Part shown: one piece after another, positions 55,239 to 64,000 of the stretch
How positions within the stretch are numbered: the first letter of the stretch is position 1
How the letters are laid out: each line of letters starts with the position of its first letter
Source of the DNA: Tenacibaculum sp. M341
GTDB taxonomy: Bacteria > Bacteroidota > Bacteroidia > Flavobacteriales > Flavobacteriaceae
Length of the DNA: 64,000 nucleotides
Assembly (NCBI RefSeq): GCF_004337695.1
Contig: NZ_SJXJ01000007.1
Coordinates: forward strand, 1-64,000
Direction of reading: 5' to 3'
The notes under the pieces: generated by a model
Database searches by the model: none
What the model was told of the DNA's origin: nothing
Seen by the model: the letters and a program-made list of their open reading frames with translations, nothing else
Position numbers and translations under genes: made by a program

Positions 55239-56291
55239 ATGAAAAACATTTTAATCACTGGAGGGGCTGGTTTTATAGGTTCACATGTAGTTCGATTATT
55301 TGTAAATAAGTATCCTGATTACAACATCATTAATTTAGATGCATTAACATATGCAGGAAATCTAAAAAACTTAACAGATATTGAAAACGCCTCTAATTAT
55401 ACGTTTGTGAAAGCAGATATTTGTGATGAAAAAATAATAGATAATATTTTTTCTGAATATAATATTGATGCTGTTATTCATTTAGCAGCTGAGTCACACG
55501 TAGATCGTTCTATAAAAGATCCATTATCATTTGCAAAAACAAATGTAATAGGAACATTAAATTTATTACAAGCAGCAAAAAGTAATTGGAATGGTGATTT
55601 TAAGAATAATTTATTTTACCATGTTTCTACGGATGAAGTTTATGGTAGTTTAACAGATCAGGGGTTTTTTACTGAGAAAACGCCTTATGATCCACATTCT
55701 CCATATTCAGCATCTAAAGCTTCTTCAGATCACTTTGTAAGAGCTTTTTTCGATACATATAGATTGCCAATAGTAATTTCTAATTGTTCCAATAATTACG
55801 GATCATATCAGTTTCCTGAGAAGTTAATTCCGTTGTTTATAAACAATATTTGCAATAATAAACCTTTACCAGTTTATGGAAAAGGAGAAAATGTTAGAGA
55901 TTGGTTGTTTGTTAATGATCATGCTAGAGCAATTGATGTTATTTTTCACAAAGGAAAATTAGGAGACACTTATAATATTGGTGGATTTAATGAATGGAAA
56001 AACATTGATTTGATTAAAGTTTTAATAAAAACTGCAGATAGGTTATTAGGTAGGGAAGAAGGAGCTTCTGAAAGCTTAATTACATATGTTACCGATAGAG
56101 CAGGACATGATTACAGATACGCCATAGATTCATCTAAATTAAAAGATGAGTTAGGCTGGGAACCTTCGTTACAGTTTGAAGAAGGAATAGAAAAAACAGT
56201 TAAATGGTATTTAGAAAATACAGATTGGGTTGAGAATATTGTGAATGGAGATTATCAAAAATATTACTCAGAAATGTATGAGAATCGATAG
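55239..56291 (+). CDS. rmlB: dTDP-glucose 4,6-dehydratase RmlB
   Basis: RmlB converts dTDP-glucose to the 4-keto-6-deoxy form. GGAGFIGSHVVRLF, HLAAESHVDRSI, STDEVYGSL and YSASKASSDHFVRAF with NCSNNYG match the family. Length 350 aa. The order rmlA-rmlD-rmlB without rmlC is unusual. Confidence 0.95.
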   Translation: MKNILITGGAGFIGSHVVRLFVNKYPDYNIINLDALTYAGNLKNLTDIENASNYTFVKADICDEKIIDNIFSEYNIDAVIHLAAESHVDRSIKDPLSFAKTNVIGTLNLLQAAKSNWNGDFKNNLFYHVSTDEVYGSLTDQGFFTEKTPYDPHSPYSASKASSDHFVRAFFDTYRLPIVISNCSNNYGSYQFPEKLIPLFINNICNNKPLPVYGKGENVRDWLFVNDHARAIDVIFHKGKLGDTYNIGGFNEWKNIDLIKVLIKTADRLLGREEGASESLITYVTDRAGHDYRYAIDSSKLKDELGWEPSLQFEEGIEKTVKWYLENTDWVENIVNGDYQKYYSEMYENR

Positions 56292-56310
56292 TAGACGAAA
56301 GATTACATTC

Positions 56311-56364
56311 TAAAACACATAAAAGCCTTTTGAAACTTATTTCAAAAGGCTTTTATGTTGTTTA
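56311..56364. terminator. Bidirectional terminator, rmlB and LysM gene
   Basis: A 17-bp perfect stem (56318-56334 and 56341-56357) around AAAAGCCTTTTGAA with a short ACTTAT-type loop. It lies between convergent genes. Confidence 0.9.
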
Positions 56365-56377
56365 TAAGATTTAATTA

Positions 56378-58270
56378 TTATCTCAATCGCTCTAAACTTA
56401 AATCACGATTGTATTTTACTATAAATAAACCTTTATTACTAGTAGCTCCAAAAAGCTTTTTAGAGTATTGAAACTTATTTTTTAAACGTAATGAAACTCC
56501 TTCTTTAAATGTATCTGTAAGTTTTTCTCCAGAAGCCATTCTTATTAAGATGTCATAAGTAATATCGAATCCTTTAAAAGAATATTCAGAAGGAATATCT
56601 TTGTTTTTTAGACGATATTTTTTGTTAAAAGCTTTAATTTTTTCATTATCCGACTCAGAATAATTATTAGCTACGTAGGTAAAATCTATTCTAGCTAAAG
56701 TATTATTATCAACTTCATTATAAGCTCTGTTTTTTTCTACAGCAAAAACTTGCGCGGTCATATTTTCAGGTAAAACAACCATACTATTTAAAGCGTCAGC
56801 AACAGCTGCATTATCATCAGAAGTTAAAATTACCCAGTTATGAACACCTTCTTTCATTTCATTGGTAAAACGCTCTTTTTTAATGTATCCATCTTTAGGT
56901 TTTAAAACATGAATTTTTTCTATTGAATCATGTTTTTTTAAGCCTGTTAGCATACTTTTAACTAAGTCGTTAGATTCTTCGCTTCCATCACCAACAAGAA
57001 AAATATTTTCACCTTTATACAAGCTCTTTAAATGGCTTACTAAAAATTCACTATGAGTTTCTTTATCAGGTGCAGATTTTATAATTTTAGAAGATGAGAA
57101 TTGTTGTTGATTCTTTGAAAAATGAGGGAAAACTACAGGAACATCTACTTTATCAGCAACCAGTTCAGTTTTATCAGAATAAAAAGGACCAATAACTACG
57201 TCAGTTTCATCTAAGCTATTTTGCTCTAAAATTTTAGAAACTAGTTTTCCTCTATTTCCAGTATCAAAAACAGATACGTCAATGTCTATCCCTTGATTTC
57301 TGATAGAATCAATTGCCATTTCTGCTCCTAAATAAAAATCAGTAACAATATTTGCTAATCTTGCAGCACTAGCTGATTTTTTGTTTTTTTTCTTATCAAA
57401 AATATCTTCATAGTTAATACTGTCATATTCTTTAGCTCTAAAAGGTAATAATAAAGCTAATTTTATAGATTCATCATTTTCAGCAATAGAATCTGTGTAT
57501 ATAGCCAATTCGTCTGTTTCTATTTTTTCTTCAATAGGTCTTATTCTTAAAACTTGACCAATATCTAATTTATCATCAACTATTTCTGGATATTCAGGAT
57601 TCATTTGAATTAATGTTTCCTTAGATATGTTGTAGAATCTAGTTAAACCATAAACTGTTTCTTTTGGTTTAACGATATGAGTTACGTGATTTTTCAAATC
57701 TTCTTCTCTAGAAATATAGATTAATTTTTTTTCAGCAACTTTAATTTTTAAGTTTTGACCAACGTCTAAATAATTGTCTTTAATTCTAGGGAATTGCGGA
57801 TTCCATTTAATTAGATCGTCTTTAGAAATATTATATTCTTTTGTGATTCTGTATACTGTTTCTCCTGGTTGAACAGTATGATCTTTAAACTCATAAACAG
57901 TTCTAACTATTTGAGTAGAGTCAGGAGACTGAGAAGTTTCGTTTTCAGTGTCTTTTTTTATATCTTCTATATCTTTCTCTTCAGAAGGTACAGATTCATT
58001 GGTGTTTTTTGTTTCTTTACCTTTTTGTATTAAAGGTATTGTTTTTTGATATTCAGGATTAGGAATAATGATAGTACTATTTGCTGAAGGACTATCTCCG
58101 ATATCTGGGTTTAATCTAACTAAATCTTCTGTTTCTACATTAATTCTTTTAGCGATGTCTCGCATTGTTTCTCCTTCTTTTACTTTATAAGAAATATATC
58201 TTTTTTGTTGGCTACAAGAAAAAAACAAACTCAATATTAAAGTAAAAGTCAAGAACTTTATTGTATTCAT
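56378..58270 (-). CDS. LysM lipoprotein with periplasmic-binding domain
   Basis: A lipoprotein (MNTIKFLTFTLILSLFFSC, Cys19) with three LysM peptidoglycan-binding repeats in the first 260 residues, each ending in a LNPD/WNPQ/MNPE motif. A type-1 periplasmic-binding fold follows (IKLALLLPFRA, DVVIGPFYSD, VPVVFPHFSKN). It likely senses or binds a small ligand while bound to the wall. It is related to ABC substrate-binding proteins but no transporter lies beside it. The start at 58270 puts the signal peptide first; an upstream start at 58303 would precede it with 11 extra residues. Length 630 aa. Confidence 0.85.
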   Translation of the reverse strand: MNTIKFLTFTLILSLFFSCSQQKRYISYKVKEGETMRDIAKRINVETEDLVRLNPDIGDSPSANSTIIIPNPEYQKTIPLIQKGKETKNTNESVPSEEKDIEDIKKDTENETSQSPDSTQIVRTVYEFKDHTVQPGETVYRITKEYNISKDDLIKWNPQFPRIKDNYLDVGQNLKIKVAEKKLIYISREEDLKNHVTHIVKPKETVYGLTRFYNISKETLIQMNPEYPEIVDDKLDIGQVLRIRPIEEKIETDELAIYTDSIAENDESIKLALLLPFRAKEYDSINYEDIFDKKKNKKSASAARLANIVTDFYLGAEMAIDSIRNQGIDIDVSVFDTGNRGKLVSKILEQNSLDETDVVIGPFYSDKTELVADKVDVPVVFPHFSKNQQQFSSSKIIKSAPDKETHSEFLVSHLKSLYKGENIFLVGDGSEESNDLVKSMLTGLKKHDSIEKIHVLKPKDGYIKKERFTNEMKEGVHNWVILTSDDNAAVADALNSMVVLPENMTAQVFAVEKNRAYNEVDNNTLARIDFTYVANNYSESDNEKIKAFNKKYRLKNKDIPSEYSFKGFDITYDILIRMASGEKLTDTFKEGVSLRLKNKFQYSKKLFGATSNKGLFIVKYNRDLSLERLR

Positions 58271-58343
58271 ACATTTTTTTTTAGAATATACATACTGCAT
58301 CACTAGAACGTTTCCCTTTTGATTTAATTATAATTTTTAATAC

Positions 58344-58409
58344 AAAGTGTAAACCAAATATACATTACTTTTAAATAAAAAGGTAAAAAATATATTCAGT
58401 TTACACTTT
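58344..58409 (-). promoter_or_regulatory. Promoter of the LysM gene inside an inverted repeat
   Basis: On the minus strand TATATTTG (58355-58362) is an exact -7 box. AAAGTGTAAAC (58344-58354) and its complement GTTTACACTTT (58399-58409) flank it 44 nt apart. Extending outward, 13 of 14 positions match. The repeat may be two sites for a regulator on each side of the promoter. Confidence 0.5.
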
Positions 58410-58435
58410 ATACAACGAAAATAAACTTTTTTAGA

Positions 58436-59971
58436 TTATTCCCACTCAATAGTTGCAGGAGGTTTTGAGCTAATATCGTATACAACTCTGTTTACGCCTC
58501 TTACATTATTAATTATTTTATTAGATGTTTTTTGTAAAAATTCATATGGTAAGTTTACCCAATCAGCAGTCATACCATCAGTACTTTCAACAGCTCTCAA
58601 AGCAACTACTTTTTCATAAGTTCTTTCATCACCCATAACACCAACAGAATTTACAGGTAATAATATAGCTCCAGCTTGCCATACTTTATCATACAAACCA
58701 TCTTCTTTTAGTCCATTGATAAAAATAGCATCAACCTCTTGTAGTATACGTACTTTTTCAGCAGTTATATCTCCTAAAATACGAATTGCTAAACCAGGTC
58801 CAGGGAAAGGATGTCTACCTAAAAGTTCTTTGTCTATTCCCATAGAAGCACCAACGCGTCTTACTTCATCTTTAAAAATCATGCGTAATGGTTCAACTAC
58901 TTTTAATTTCATAAAATCAGGAAGTCCTCCTACGTTATGATGACTTTTAATAGTTGCTGATGGACCACCGTTTACAGATACAGATTCAATTACATCAGGA
59001 TATATAGTACCTTGTGCTAGCCATTTAGCATTTTCTACTTTTGAAGCTTCATCATCAAAAACTTCAATAAAAACTCTACCAATTGTTTTACGTTTTGTTT
59101 CAGGATCACTTATTCCTTCTAAAGCAGTTAAAAAGCGCTCAGAAGCATCTACACCTTTAACATTCAATCCCATTCCTTCGTACTGCTTAAGTACACTAGA
59201 GAATTCATCTTTTCTTAATAAACCATTGTTAACAAAAATACAATGAAGGTTGTCGCCAATAGCTTTGTGTAGTAAAACACCAGCTACGGTAGAATCAACT
59301 CCACCAGAAAGACCTAAGATAACTTTATCATCACCAATTTTCTCTTTTAAACCGTTAACAGTTGACTCAACAAAAGAATTTGGAGTCCAGTTCTGTTCAA
59401 CTTCAGCAATATCTACTAAAAAGTTTTTAAGTAATTGAGTACCGTCTGTTGAGTGGTATACTTCTGGGTGAAACTGAATAGCATATGTAGTTTCTCCTTC
59501 AATTCTATAAGCAGCATTTTCTACATCATGCGTACTAGCTAATAAAACACCGTTTGTAGGTAATTCTTTTATCGTATCAGAGTGGCTCATCCATACTTGG
59601 CTGCCTTCTGAAATACTTTTGAAAAATTCTTCGTCGTTTTTTATGAAAGATAAATTAGCTCTACCATATTCTCTTGTGTTTGATGGTGCTACTAATCCTC
59701 CTGAAAAATGAGCTAAATACTGTGCTCCATAACAAACAGCTAATAAAGGTTTTTTACCTCTAATTTCTGATAAATCTGGGTGAGGTGCTTCTTCAGAACG
59801 AACTGAAGATGGACTACCAGATAAAATCACTGCTTTGAAATTATTTAAATTTTCAGGAATTCTATTGAAAGGGTGAATTTCACAGTAAATGTTTAATTCT
59901 CTTACACGGCGCGCAATTAATTGCGTGTATTGCGATCCGAAATCTAATATAAGTACATTGTGTTGTTGCAT
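58436..59971 (-). CDS. guaA: GMP synthase (glutamine-hydrolysing) GuaA
   Basis: GuaA makes GMP from XMP with ATP and glutamine. The class I glutamine amidotransferase domain has [17 protein letters not shown] with the nucleophile Cys80 and [11 protein letters not shown]. The ATP pyrophosphatase domain has [14 protein letters not shown], and [16 protein letters not shown] and TIEWE at the C-terminus are classic. ATG 59971 is used; the TTG two codons upstream is unlikely. 511 aa. A 12-bp inverted repeat lies directly before the start codon. Confidence 0.97.
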   Translation of the reverse strand: MQQHNVLILDFGSQYTQLIARRVRELNIYCEIHPFNRIPENLNNFKAVILSGSPSSVRSEEAPHPDLSEIRGKKPLLAVCYGAQYLAHFSGGLVAPSNTREYGRANLSFIKNDEEFFKSISEGSQVWMSHSDTIKELPTNGVLLASTHDVENAAYRIEGETTYAIQFHPEVYHSTDGTQLLKNFLVDIAEVEQNWTPNSFVESTVNGLKEKIGDDKVILGLSGGVDSTVAGVLLHKAIGDNLHCIFVNNGLLRKDEFSSVLKQYEGMGLNVKGVDASERFLTALEGISDPETKRKTIGRVFIEVFDDEASKVENAKWLAQGTIYPDVIESVSVNGGPSATIKSHHNVGGLPDFMKLKVVEPLRMIFKDEVRRVGASMGIDKELLGRHPFPGPGLAIRILGDITAEKVRILQEVDAIFINGLKEDGLYDKVWQAGAILLPVNSVGVMGDERTYEKVVALRAVESTDGMTADWVNLPYEFLQKTSNKIINNVRGVNRVVYDISSKPPATIEWE

Positions 59972-60005
59972 CCGCAAAAATAACAGTTTGATTTTATTTT
60001 TGCGG
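59972..60005 (-). promoter_or_regulatory. 12-bp inverted repeat at the guaA start
   Basis: CCGCAAAAATAA (59972-59983) and TTATTTTTGCGG (59994-60005) are perfect complements separated by 10 nt. On the minus strand the arm next to the gene contains TATTTTTG (-7 type) three bases before the ATG. It looks like an operator over a promoter that would give a leaderless mRNA, or a hairpin at the start codon. No T run follows, so it is not a terminator. Confidence 0.5.
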
Positions 60006-60021
60006 TTATTTTTTACAGATT

Positions 60022-61089
60022 TTAATATCTGTATACAATTGCATTAATATTCATTCCTGCACCTACTGAAGCTAAGATAATAACATCACCTTTTTCTAAC
60101 TTTTGATTTTCTATTTTGTTCTTTAAAACTAAGTCAAATAAAGTAGGAACTGTGGCTACAGAACTATTACCTAACTTATGAATACTCATAGGCATTATGT
60201 TCTCTGGAATTGGCTTTTTGTAAAGTCTATAAAAACGTTTGATAATAGCTTCATCCATTTTTTCGTTTGCTTGATGAATAAAAATTTTCTTAATATCATC
60301 AATAGCCACACCGCTTTTATCAACAGCAGCTTTCATAGCTGTAGGAACATTTGTGAGTGCAAATTCATATATTTTTCTACCATACATTTTAATGTATCTC
60401 ACATTTGGATCTTCATTTTTGTCATATGAATTACCAAAGAATAAATGGTAAGCTTCATCTTTAGCAAATGTTTGAGAAGCGTGACTTAAAATACCGCTAT
60501 CTGATGTTGCATCTTCAGAGGCTTCAACAATACAAGCTCCAGCACCATCACTATAAATCATAGAATCTCTATCGTGTTTATCAACAACCCTAGATAAAGT
60601 TTCAGCACCAATAACTAATACTTTTTTTGCAATGCCAGCATGTATAAAAGCTTTTGCTTGAATTACACCTTCAACCCAACCAGGACAACCAAAAAGCACA
60701 TCGTATGCTACACAATTAGGATTTTTAATTCGAAGTAAATGTTTTACTCTTGTAGCTAAACTAGGTATAATATCACTTTGTATAGCATCATTCTTTACAT
60801 CACCAAAAGTATGAGCTAAAATAATATAATCAAGGTCTTCGGCACTAATACCAGCATCTTCAATTGCTTTTTCGGCTGCAAAATAACCTAAATCAGAAGC
60901 TGTAAAATGGTCTTCAGCATATCTTCTTTCTTCAATACCCGTAATGGTTTTGAATTTTTCAATAATTACACTGTTATCGGCTTCAAAATTGCTGCCATCA
61001 ACATTTAAAAATCTATTACTACTAAATTTTGAATTTTCCTTTTTAATATTAGGGATATAGCATCCTGTACCTGTAATTACTGCCTTCAT
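60022..61089 (-). CDS. Beta-ketoacyl synthase III-like protein
   Basis: A thiolase-fold KAS III (FabH-like) condensing enzyme. The Cys-His-Asn triad is visible as C135 in [13 protein letters not shown]272 in [10 protein letters not shown] and N308 in [11 protein letters not shown]. Length 355 aa is longer than FabH (about 320), with an insertion near 210-235. It could start fatty-acid synthesis or another acyl condensation. It lies 50 nt upstream of guaA on the same strand. A canonical fabH may exist elsewhere. Confidence 0.85.
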   Translation of the reverse strand: MKAVITGTGCYIPNIKKENSKFSSNRFLNVDGSNFEADNSVIIEKFKTITGIEERRYAEDHFTASDLGYFAAEKAIEDAGISAEDLDYIILAHTFGDVKNDAIQSDIIPSLATRVKHLLRIKNPNCVAYDVLFGCPGWVEGVIQAKAFIHAGIAKKVLVIGAETLSRVVDKHDRDSMIYSDGAGACIVEASEDATSDSGILSHASQTFAKDEAYHLFFGNSYDKNEDPNVRYIKMYGRKIYEFALTNVPTAMKAAVDKSGVAIDDIKKIFIHQANEKMDEAIIKRFYRLYKKPIPENIMPMSIHKLGNSSVATVPTLFDLVLKNKIENQKLEKGDVIILASVGAGMNINAIVYRY

Positions 61090-61281
61090 TGCTAAGATTT
61101 TTTTCTACAATTAAAACAAATAAACAAGATTTAATTTATGAAACCTATTATTTGTATCAATGAATCTGAATTTTTGTTAAATTCTCATTTTATCTTTTTA
61201 AAATTGGTTTTTTGATAAAAAAAAGATTGTTTTATTGTTTAGTGACTAAGTCTTGTAGTTTTGTAAATGAGTTTTTAATTT

Positions 61282-61764
61282 TTAAAGAAATGAGCTATCG
61301 AAAGAAAAGGGTAGTAGTGAAACTAGCGATTCTACTTTTATGATTTTACCAACTTCTCCCATAAATATAATCTCTATTGGTTCTTTTTGATTGAATTCAA
61401 ATTCATGTATTGCTTGTCTGCATGCTCCACACGGACCAACAGGTTTATCTACTGTGTATTCTAAAGAAGCAGCAGTTATAACTAATTTTTTTATTTTAAC
61501 TCTTGGGTATTCAGATCCAGCTTTCCATATAGCAACTCTTTCAGCACACATTCCTGAAGGATATGCAGCATTTTCTTGATTATTACCAGTTATAATAATA
61601 TCATTTTCTAGTAATAAAGCTGCACCAACATTAAACTTAGAGTATGGGGCATATGCTTTTTTTCTTGCTTCTATAGCATCGTTCATTAATTTTTGATCTT
61701 CTTGATTTAAATCAGAAAGGTTGTCATAAAGAACTGCACTTGTTGTAACATTAATTTTTTTCAA
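61282..61764 (-). CDS. cdd: Cytidine deaminase Cdd
   Basis: Cdd deaminates cytidine and deoxycytidine in pyrimidine salvage. Zinc-site motifs: YPSGMCAERVAIW (Cys-Ala-Glu) and GPCGACRQAIHEF. APYSKFNVGAALL is the substrate-binding N-terminal motif. At 160 aa it is the tetrameric type. The first codon is TTG (61762-61764): the N-terminal MKKINVTTSAVLYDN matches family starts, and there is no ATG before residue 28. Confidence 0.92.
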   Translation of the reverse strand: MKKINVTTSAVLYDNLSDLNQEDQKLMNDAIEARKKAYAPYSKFNVGAALLLENDIIITGNNQENAAYPSGMCAERVAIWKAGSEYPRVKIKKLVITAASLEYTVDKPVGPCGACRQAIHEFEFNQKEPIEIIFMGEVGKIIKVESLVSLLPFSFDSSFL

Positions 61765-61779
61765 ATGTAAAATTTTTAG

Positions 61780-61815
61780 AAAAAAAAACAGTCTAAAATT
61801 AATTTAAGACTGTTT
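61780..61815 (-). terminator. porV terminator
   Basis: On the minus strand AAACAGTCT (61807-61815) pairs with AGACTGTTT (61786-61794) and a T run of at least six follows. Confidence 0.75.
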
Positions 61816-61848
61816 GTATTGATAACACTAAGTTATGAAAAAATATTT

Positions 61849-62940
61849 TTAATAATCATCATAAATTTCACCAAGATCAAAAGCTAAAGAGAATCTTAAT
61901 GTATTTTCTAATGGATTGTTTACGTCAGATACGTTTACAAGGTAAGAAAGATCAACAGAGAAAGACTGTGCTGTAAATCCTGCACCTAAAGTAAAGAACT
62001 TTCTGTTTCCTTTGTTTTCACTTTCGTTAAAGTAACCAGCTCTTAAAGCAAATGCTTTGTTATAGCTATATTCAGCCCCTAAAGACCAGTTCACTTCTTC
62101 TAACTCTTCACTAAAAGGTCTATCACCTAAAGAAGTAAACATTCCTTCAAACCAACCTCTGGTAGATAAGTTACCGCTAGATGGAACTAATAATTTTCTA
62201 AATTCAAGGTTTAAACCTAAAATGTTAAAATCATCAAAGATGAAATCAAATCCACCACCAATTTTACCAATTGTAGGAATAAAGTTTTCTTGACCTGGTG
62301 AATATTCTACTTTAGGACCAATGTTTGCAACATTAATACCTAAACGATATCTACCATTAAAAGAACCATAGTTTTCTTCATCAGATTGATAGTAAGCAGC
62401 AATATCAACACCAAAAGAGTTAACAGCTTCTAAAGAACTATCTGTAATATCTAAGTTAGAGTTAATGTATTTTAAACCTACAGCCATAGATACTTTTTCG
62501 CTTAATTTTAATGAATAGTATCCAGATAAAGCTAATTCAGATGGATTGATAGATGATGTTATTGTTCCTATATCATTTGTTAAATCAATTCTACCTAAAG
62601 AGAAATATTTTAAATCTACACCCCAAGCACTATTCTCATCATATCTATTTACAACAGAAAAGTTTCCTGCAAAAATATCATCTGTTAAGTTACGTAACCA
62701 AGGTACATAACTTACACCGATACTAAGTTTACTTTCATTAAAAGTTATTTTAGCAGGGTTGTGGAATAAAGAGTAAGCATCTGAAGAAGTAGCTACCCCT
62801 ATGTCTCCCATACCTCCAGCTCTTGCATCAGAACTAATTTGTAAAAATGGAACTGCAGTTGAAATAGCCCTAGAATCTAATTGGGCTTTTATTTTTGCAT
62901 TGAAAGCAAATAGTAAGGTGATTAGAATTAATTTTTTCAT
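61849..62940 (-). CDS. porV: Type IX secretion outer-membrane protein PorV
   Basis: PorV is a FadL-like outer-membrane barrel that shuttles cargo from the T9SS translocon to the PorU attachment complex. Signal peptide at 1-19 (MKKLILITLLFAFNAKIKA), then AVPFLQISSDARAGGMGDIGVATSSDAYSLFHNPAKITF, a hallmark of PorV, and beta strands to the end (LRFSLAFDLGEIYDDY). 363 aa. It directly follows porU on the same strand, the usual order. Confidence 0.92.
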   Translation of the reverse strand: MKKLILITLLFAFNAKIKAQLDSRAISTAVPFLQISSDARAGGMGDIGVATSSDAYSLFHNPAKITFNESKLSIGVSYVPWLRNLTDDIFAGNFSVVNRYDENSAWGVDLKYFSLGRIDLTNDIGTITSSINPSELALSGYYSLKLSEKVSMAVGLKYINSNLDITDSSLEAVNSFGVDIAAYYQSDEENYGSFNGRYRLGINVANIGPKVEYSPGQENFIPTIGKIGGGFDFIFDDFNILGLNLEFRKLLVPSSGNLSTRGWFEGMFTSLGDRPFSEELEEVNWSLGAEYSYNKAFALRAGYFNESENKGNRKFFTLGAGFTAQSFSVDLSYLVNVSDVNNPLENTLRFSLAFDLGEIYDDY

Positions 62941-62963
62941 TTTTAGTTTAAAAATTTGTGAGA

Positions 62964-62971
62964 CAAATATA
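62964..62971 (-). promoter_or_regulatory. Possible porV promoter
   Basis: TATATTTG on the minus strand fits the -7 consensus and lies 24 nt before the porV ATG, but the -33 position is poor. porV could have its own start besides co-transcription with porU. Confidence 0.35.
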
Positions 62972-62979
62972 TAATTTTA

Positions 62980-64000
62980 TTACAGTATTACCAGCTTCTC
63001 ATACTTTTCTGATGATAATTTATTCACCATTGAAGTAACTTTTATCTTATACAAATACACTCCTTTACCTATTTTATTTCCAAAATCATCCATTCCGTTC
63101 CATGAGATTGATCTAGACAATCCTCCAGTAGTTTGTACTGTTTGATTTAAAGTTTTTACCAGTTTACCTGAAACAGTAAATACTTGTACTTGCACTTCTA
63201 AAGGTTCGTTAGGTTTGTTGTGATTAAACCAAAACTCTGTATAGTTTGTGAAAGGGTTTGGATAATTTAAAACGTTATTTAGTAACAGTTTTGTATCACT
63301 AGTGACTTCAAAGCTTAACGTAGCTTCTGAAGAATTATTATACGTATCCCAAGCTTTTATTTTGATTGTATGCTTACCAACAGATAAATCTCTTAATTGA
63401 AAAGAGACAGTTCCTTTGGTAAAATCATTAAGCTCAGTTTCGTAAAAATCATTTAAAATAATAGGAGAGGCTTCGTTACCATCTAAAATGGCAACAATAT
63501 CATGGTCGATAGCAGTAATTGAGGTGTTGATACCACTGCTATCTGATAATTTTACAATTAAATTTGGAGAGGTGTTAGTTTGTCCTCCATCAATGAATGA
63601 TTCATCATTCATAAAAGGTTGAATTTCTGGACCAATATTATCTTCAGGAGCATTTTCATCAATTCCCCCAACATCAATGTCAAAGTTAACTCCAGCAGTA
63701 TCTACTTTTTCATTTTGAGCATAAAAACTAAATTTTCCTTTACCTACAGCTATTTTTATATCCTTTGGGACTATAAATTCAAGATTAAAAATTCCATTAT
63801 TAACAGATGATTTACCTCTGAAAATTTTACTCTCTTGAGAATCAAAAGTATTTATAACTCCAAAACCATCATTATCTAAAGTAGTTTTATCAATAGGTTT
63901 ATCAAAGAATGTTGTAAAAATAGTTCCGTTATAATCACTTAAAATATTCCCAGATGCATCTGTTACAGCTCCTTCTACTTGAACTTTAGATAATGCTTTT
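62980..64000 (-). CDS. porU: Type IX secretion sortase PorU, C-terminal part
   Basis: Only the last 340 codons are in the window; the frame is open to the window edge and the 5' end lies beyond. The segment contains VEGAVTDASGNILSDYNGTIFTTFFDK and TTLDNDGFG, typical of the region after the PorU peptidase domain. It ends with a T9SS C-terminal domain (VLNYPNPFTNYTEFWF, ISWNGMDDFGNKIGKGVYLYKIKV). PorU cleaves the C-terminal sorting signal and attaches cargo to the surface. The catalytic Cys is outside the window. Position before porV supports it. Confidence 0.85.
   Translation of the reverse strand, partial: KALSKVQVEGAVTDASGNILSDYNGTIFTTFFDKPIDKTTLDNDGFGVINTFDSQESKIFRGKSSVNNGIFNLEFIVPKDIKIAVGKGKFSFYAQNEKVDTAGVNFDIDVGGIDENAPEDNIGPEIQPFMNDESFIDGGQTNTSPNLIVKLSDSSGINTSITAIDHDIVAILDGNEASPIILNDFYETELNDFTKGTVSFQLRDLSVGKHTIKIKAWDTYNNSSEATLSFEVTSDTKLLLNNVLNYPNPFTNYTEFWFNHNKPNEPLEVQVQVFTVSGKLVKTLNQTVQTTGGLSRSISWNGMDDFGNKIGKGVYLYKIKVTSMVNKLSSEKYEKLVIL

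Noticed and set aside
59994-60005. The guaA-side inverted repeat as a terminator for the upstream ketoacyl synthase gene
   Set aside because: No T run follows the second arm on the minus strand, and the guaA ATG follows immediately.
1-64000. CRISPR array, prophage or restriction-modification system
   Set aside because: No regularly spaced repeats, phage structural genes, cas genes or methyltransferase/endonuclease genes were seen.

Overview
The window reads as chromosome of a low-GC marine Bacteroidota, most likely a Flavobacteriaceae member of the Tenacibaculum/Polaribacter kind. This rests on three things: adjacent type IX secretion genes porU and porV, several promoters of the Bacteroidota type (TTTG, about 19 nt, TAnnTTTG), and flavobacterial-looking housekeeping proteins. 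Genus assignment is inference. No CRISPR array, prophage or intact insertion sequence was found.

Layout. (1) 1-281: end of an rRNA operon, with a 5S gene and its terminator. (2) 647-11193: glycogen and acetate metabolism (glgA-glgC-glgB, a GH31 alpha-glucosidase, then pta-ackA), closed by three successive hairpins. (3) 11765-24231: housekeeping and envelope genes on both strands (class V aminotransferase, PI-PLC-like lipoprotein, truA-like gene, two outer-membrane barrels, GNAT, GAF histidine kinase, acyl-CoA dehydrogenase, anmK, an amino-acid dehydrogenase, nhaB). (4) 24472-27795: a parA-type gene broken by one in-frame stop, a start-less ORF, then exbB-exbD-tonB. (5) 27867-30738: folC, a UDP-glucose dehydrogenase and two tandem tRNA-Val genes. 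(6) 30851-56291: a surface-polysaccharide locus. (7) 56378-64000, minus strand: LysM lipoprotein, guaA, a ketoacyl synthase III, cdd, porV and the C-terminal part of porU.

The polysaccharide locus is the most interesting part. wbpP/wbpO/wbpB-like genes for UDP-HexNAc uronate sugars come first. They are followed by about 2.1 kb of decayed insertion-sequence DNA (an IS30-type and an IS4-type remnant). A tightly overlapped operon then starts at 36188 and encodes a pseudaminic acid (Pse) pathway, pseB-pseC-pseF-pseG-[formyltransferase]-pseI. The usual acetyltransferase PseH is absent and a folate-dependent-type formyltransferase sits between pseG and pseI, which predicts an N-formylated pseudaminic acid. 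Wzx and Wzy follow, then a single GT-B-like candidate glycosyltransferase, an ATP-grasp/SDR fusion, a hexapeptide acyltransferase, a short initiating phosphoglycosyltransferase, a GNAT, a PIG-L deacetylase, a sialidase-like lipoprotein and a PglE-type aminotransferase. After a terminator comes rmlA-rmlD-rmlB without rmlC. With one candidate glycosyltransferase and many sugar-decorating enzymes, the locus suggests a very short repeat unit that is heavily N-acylated. That conclusion is inference from gene content.

Three minus- or plus-strand genes (pta, guaA, the LysM lipoprotein) have inverted repeats placed on or around a TAnnTTTG box, which look like operators.
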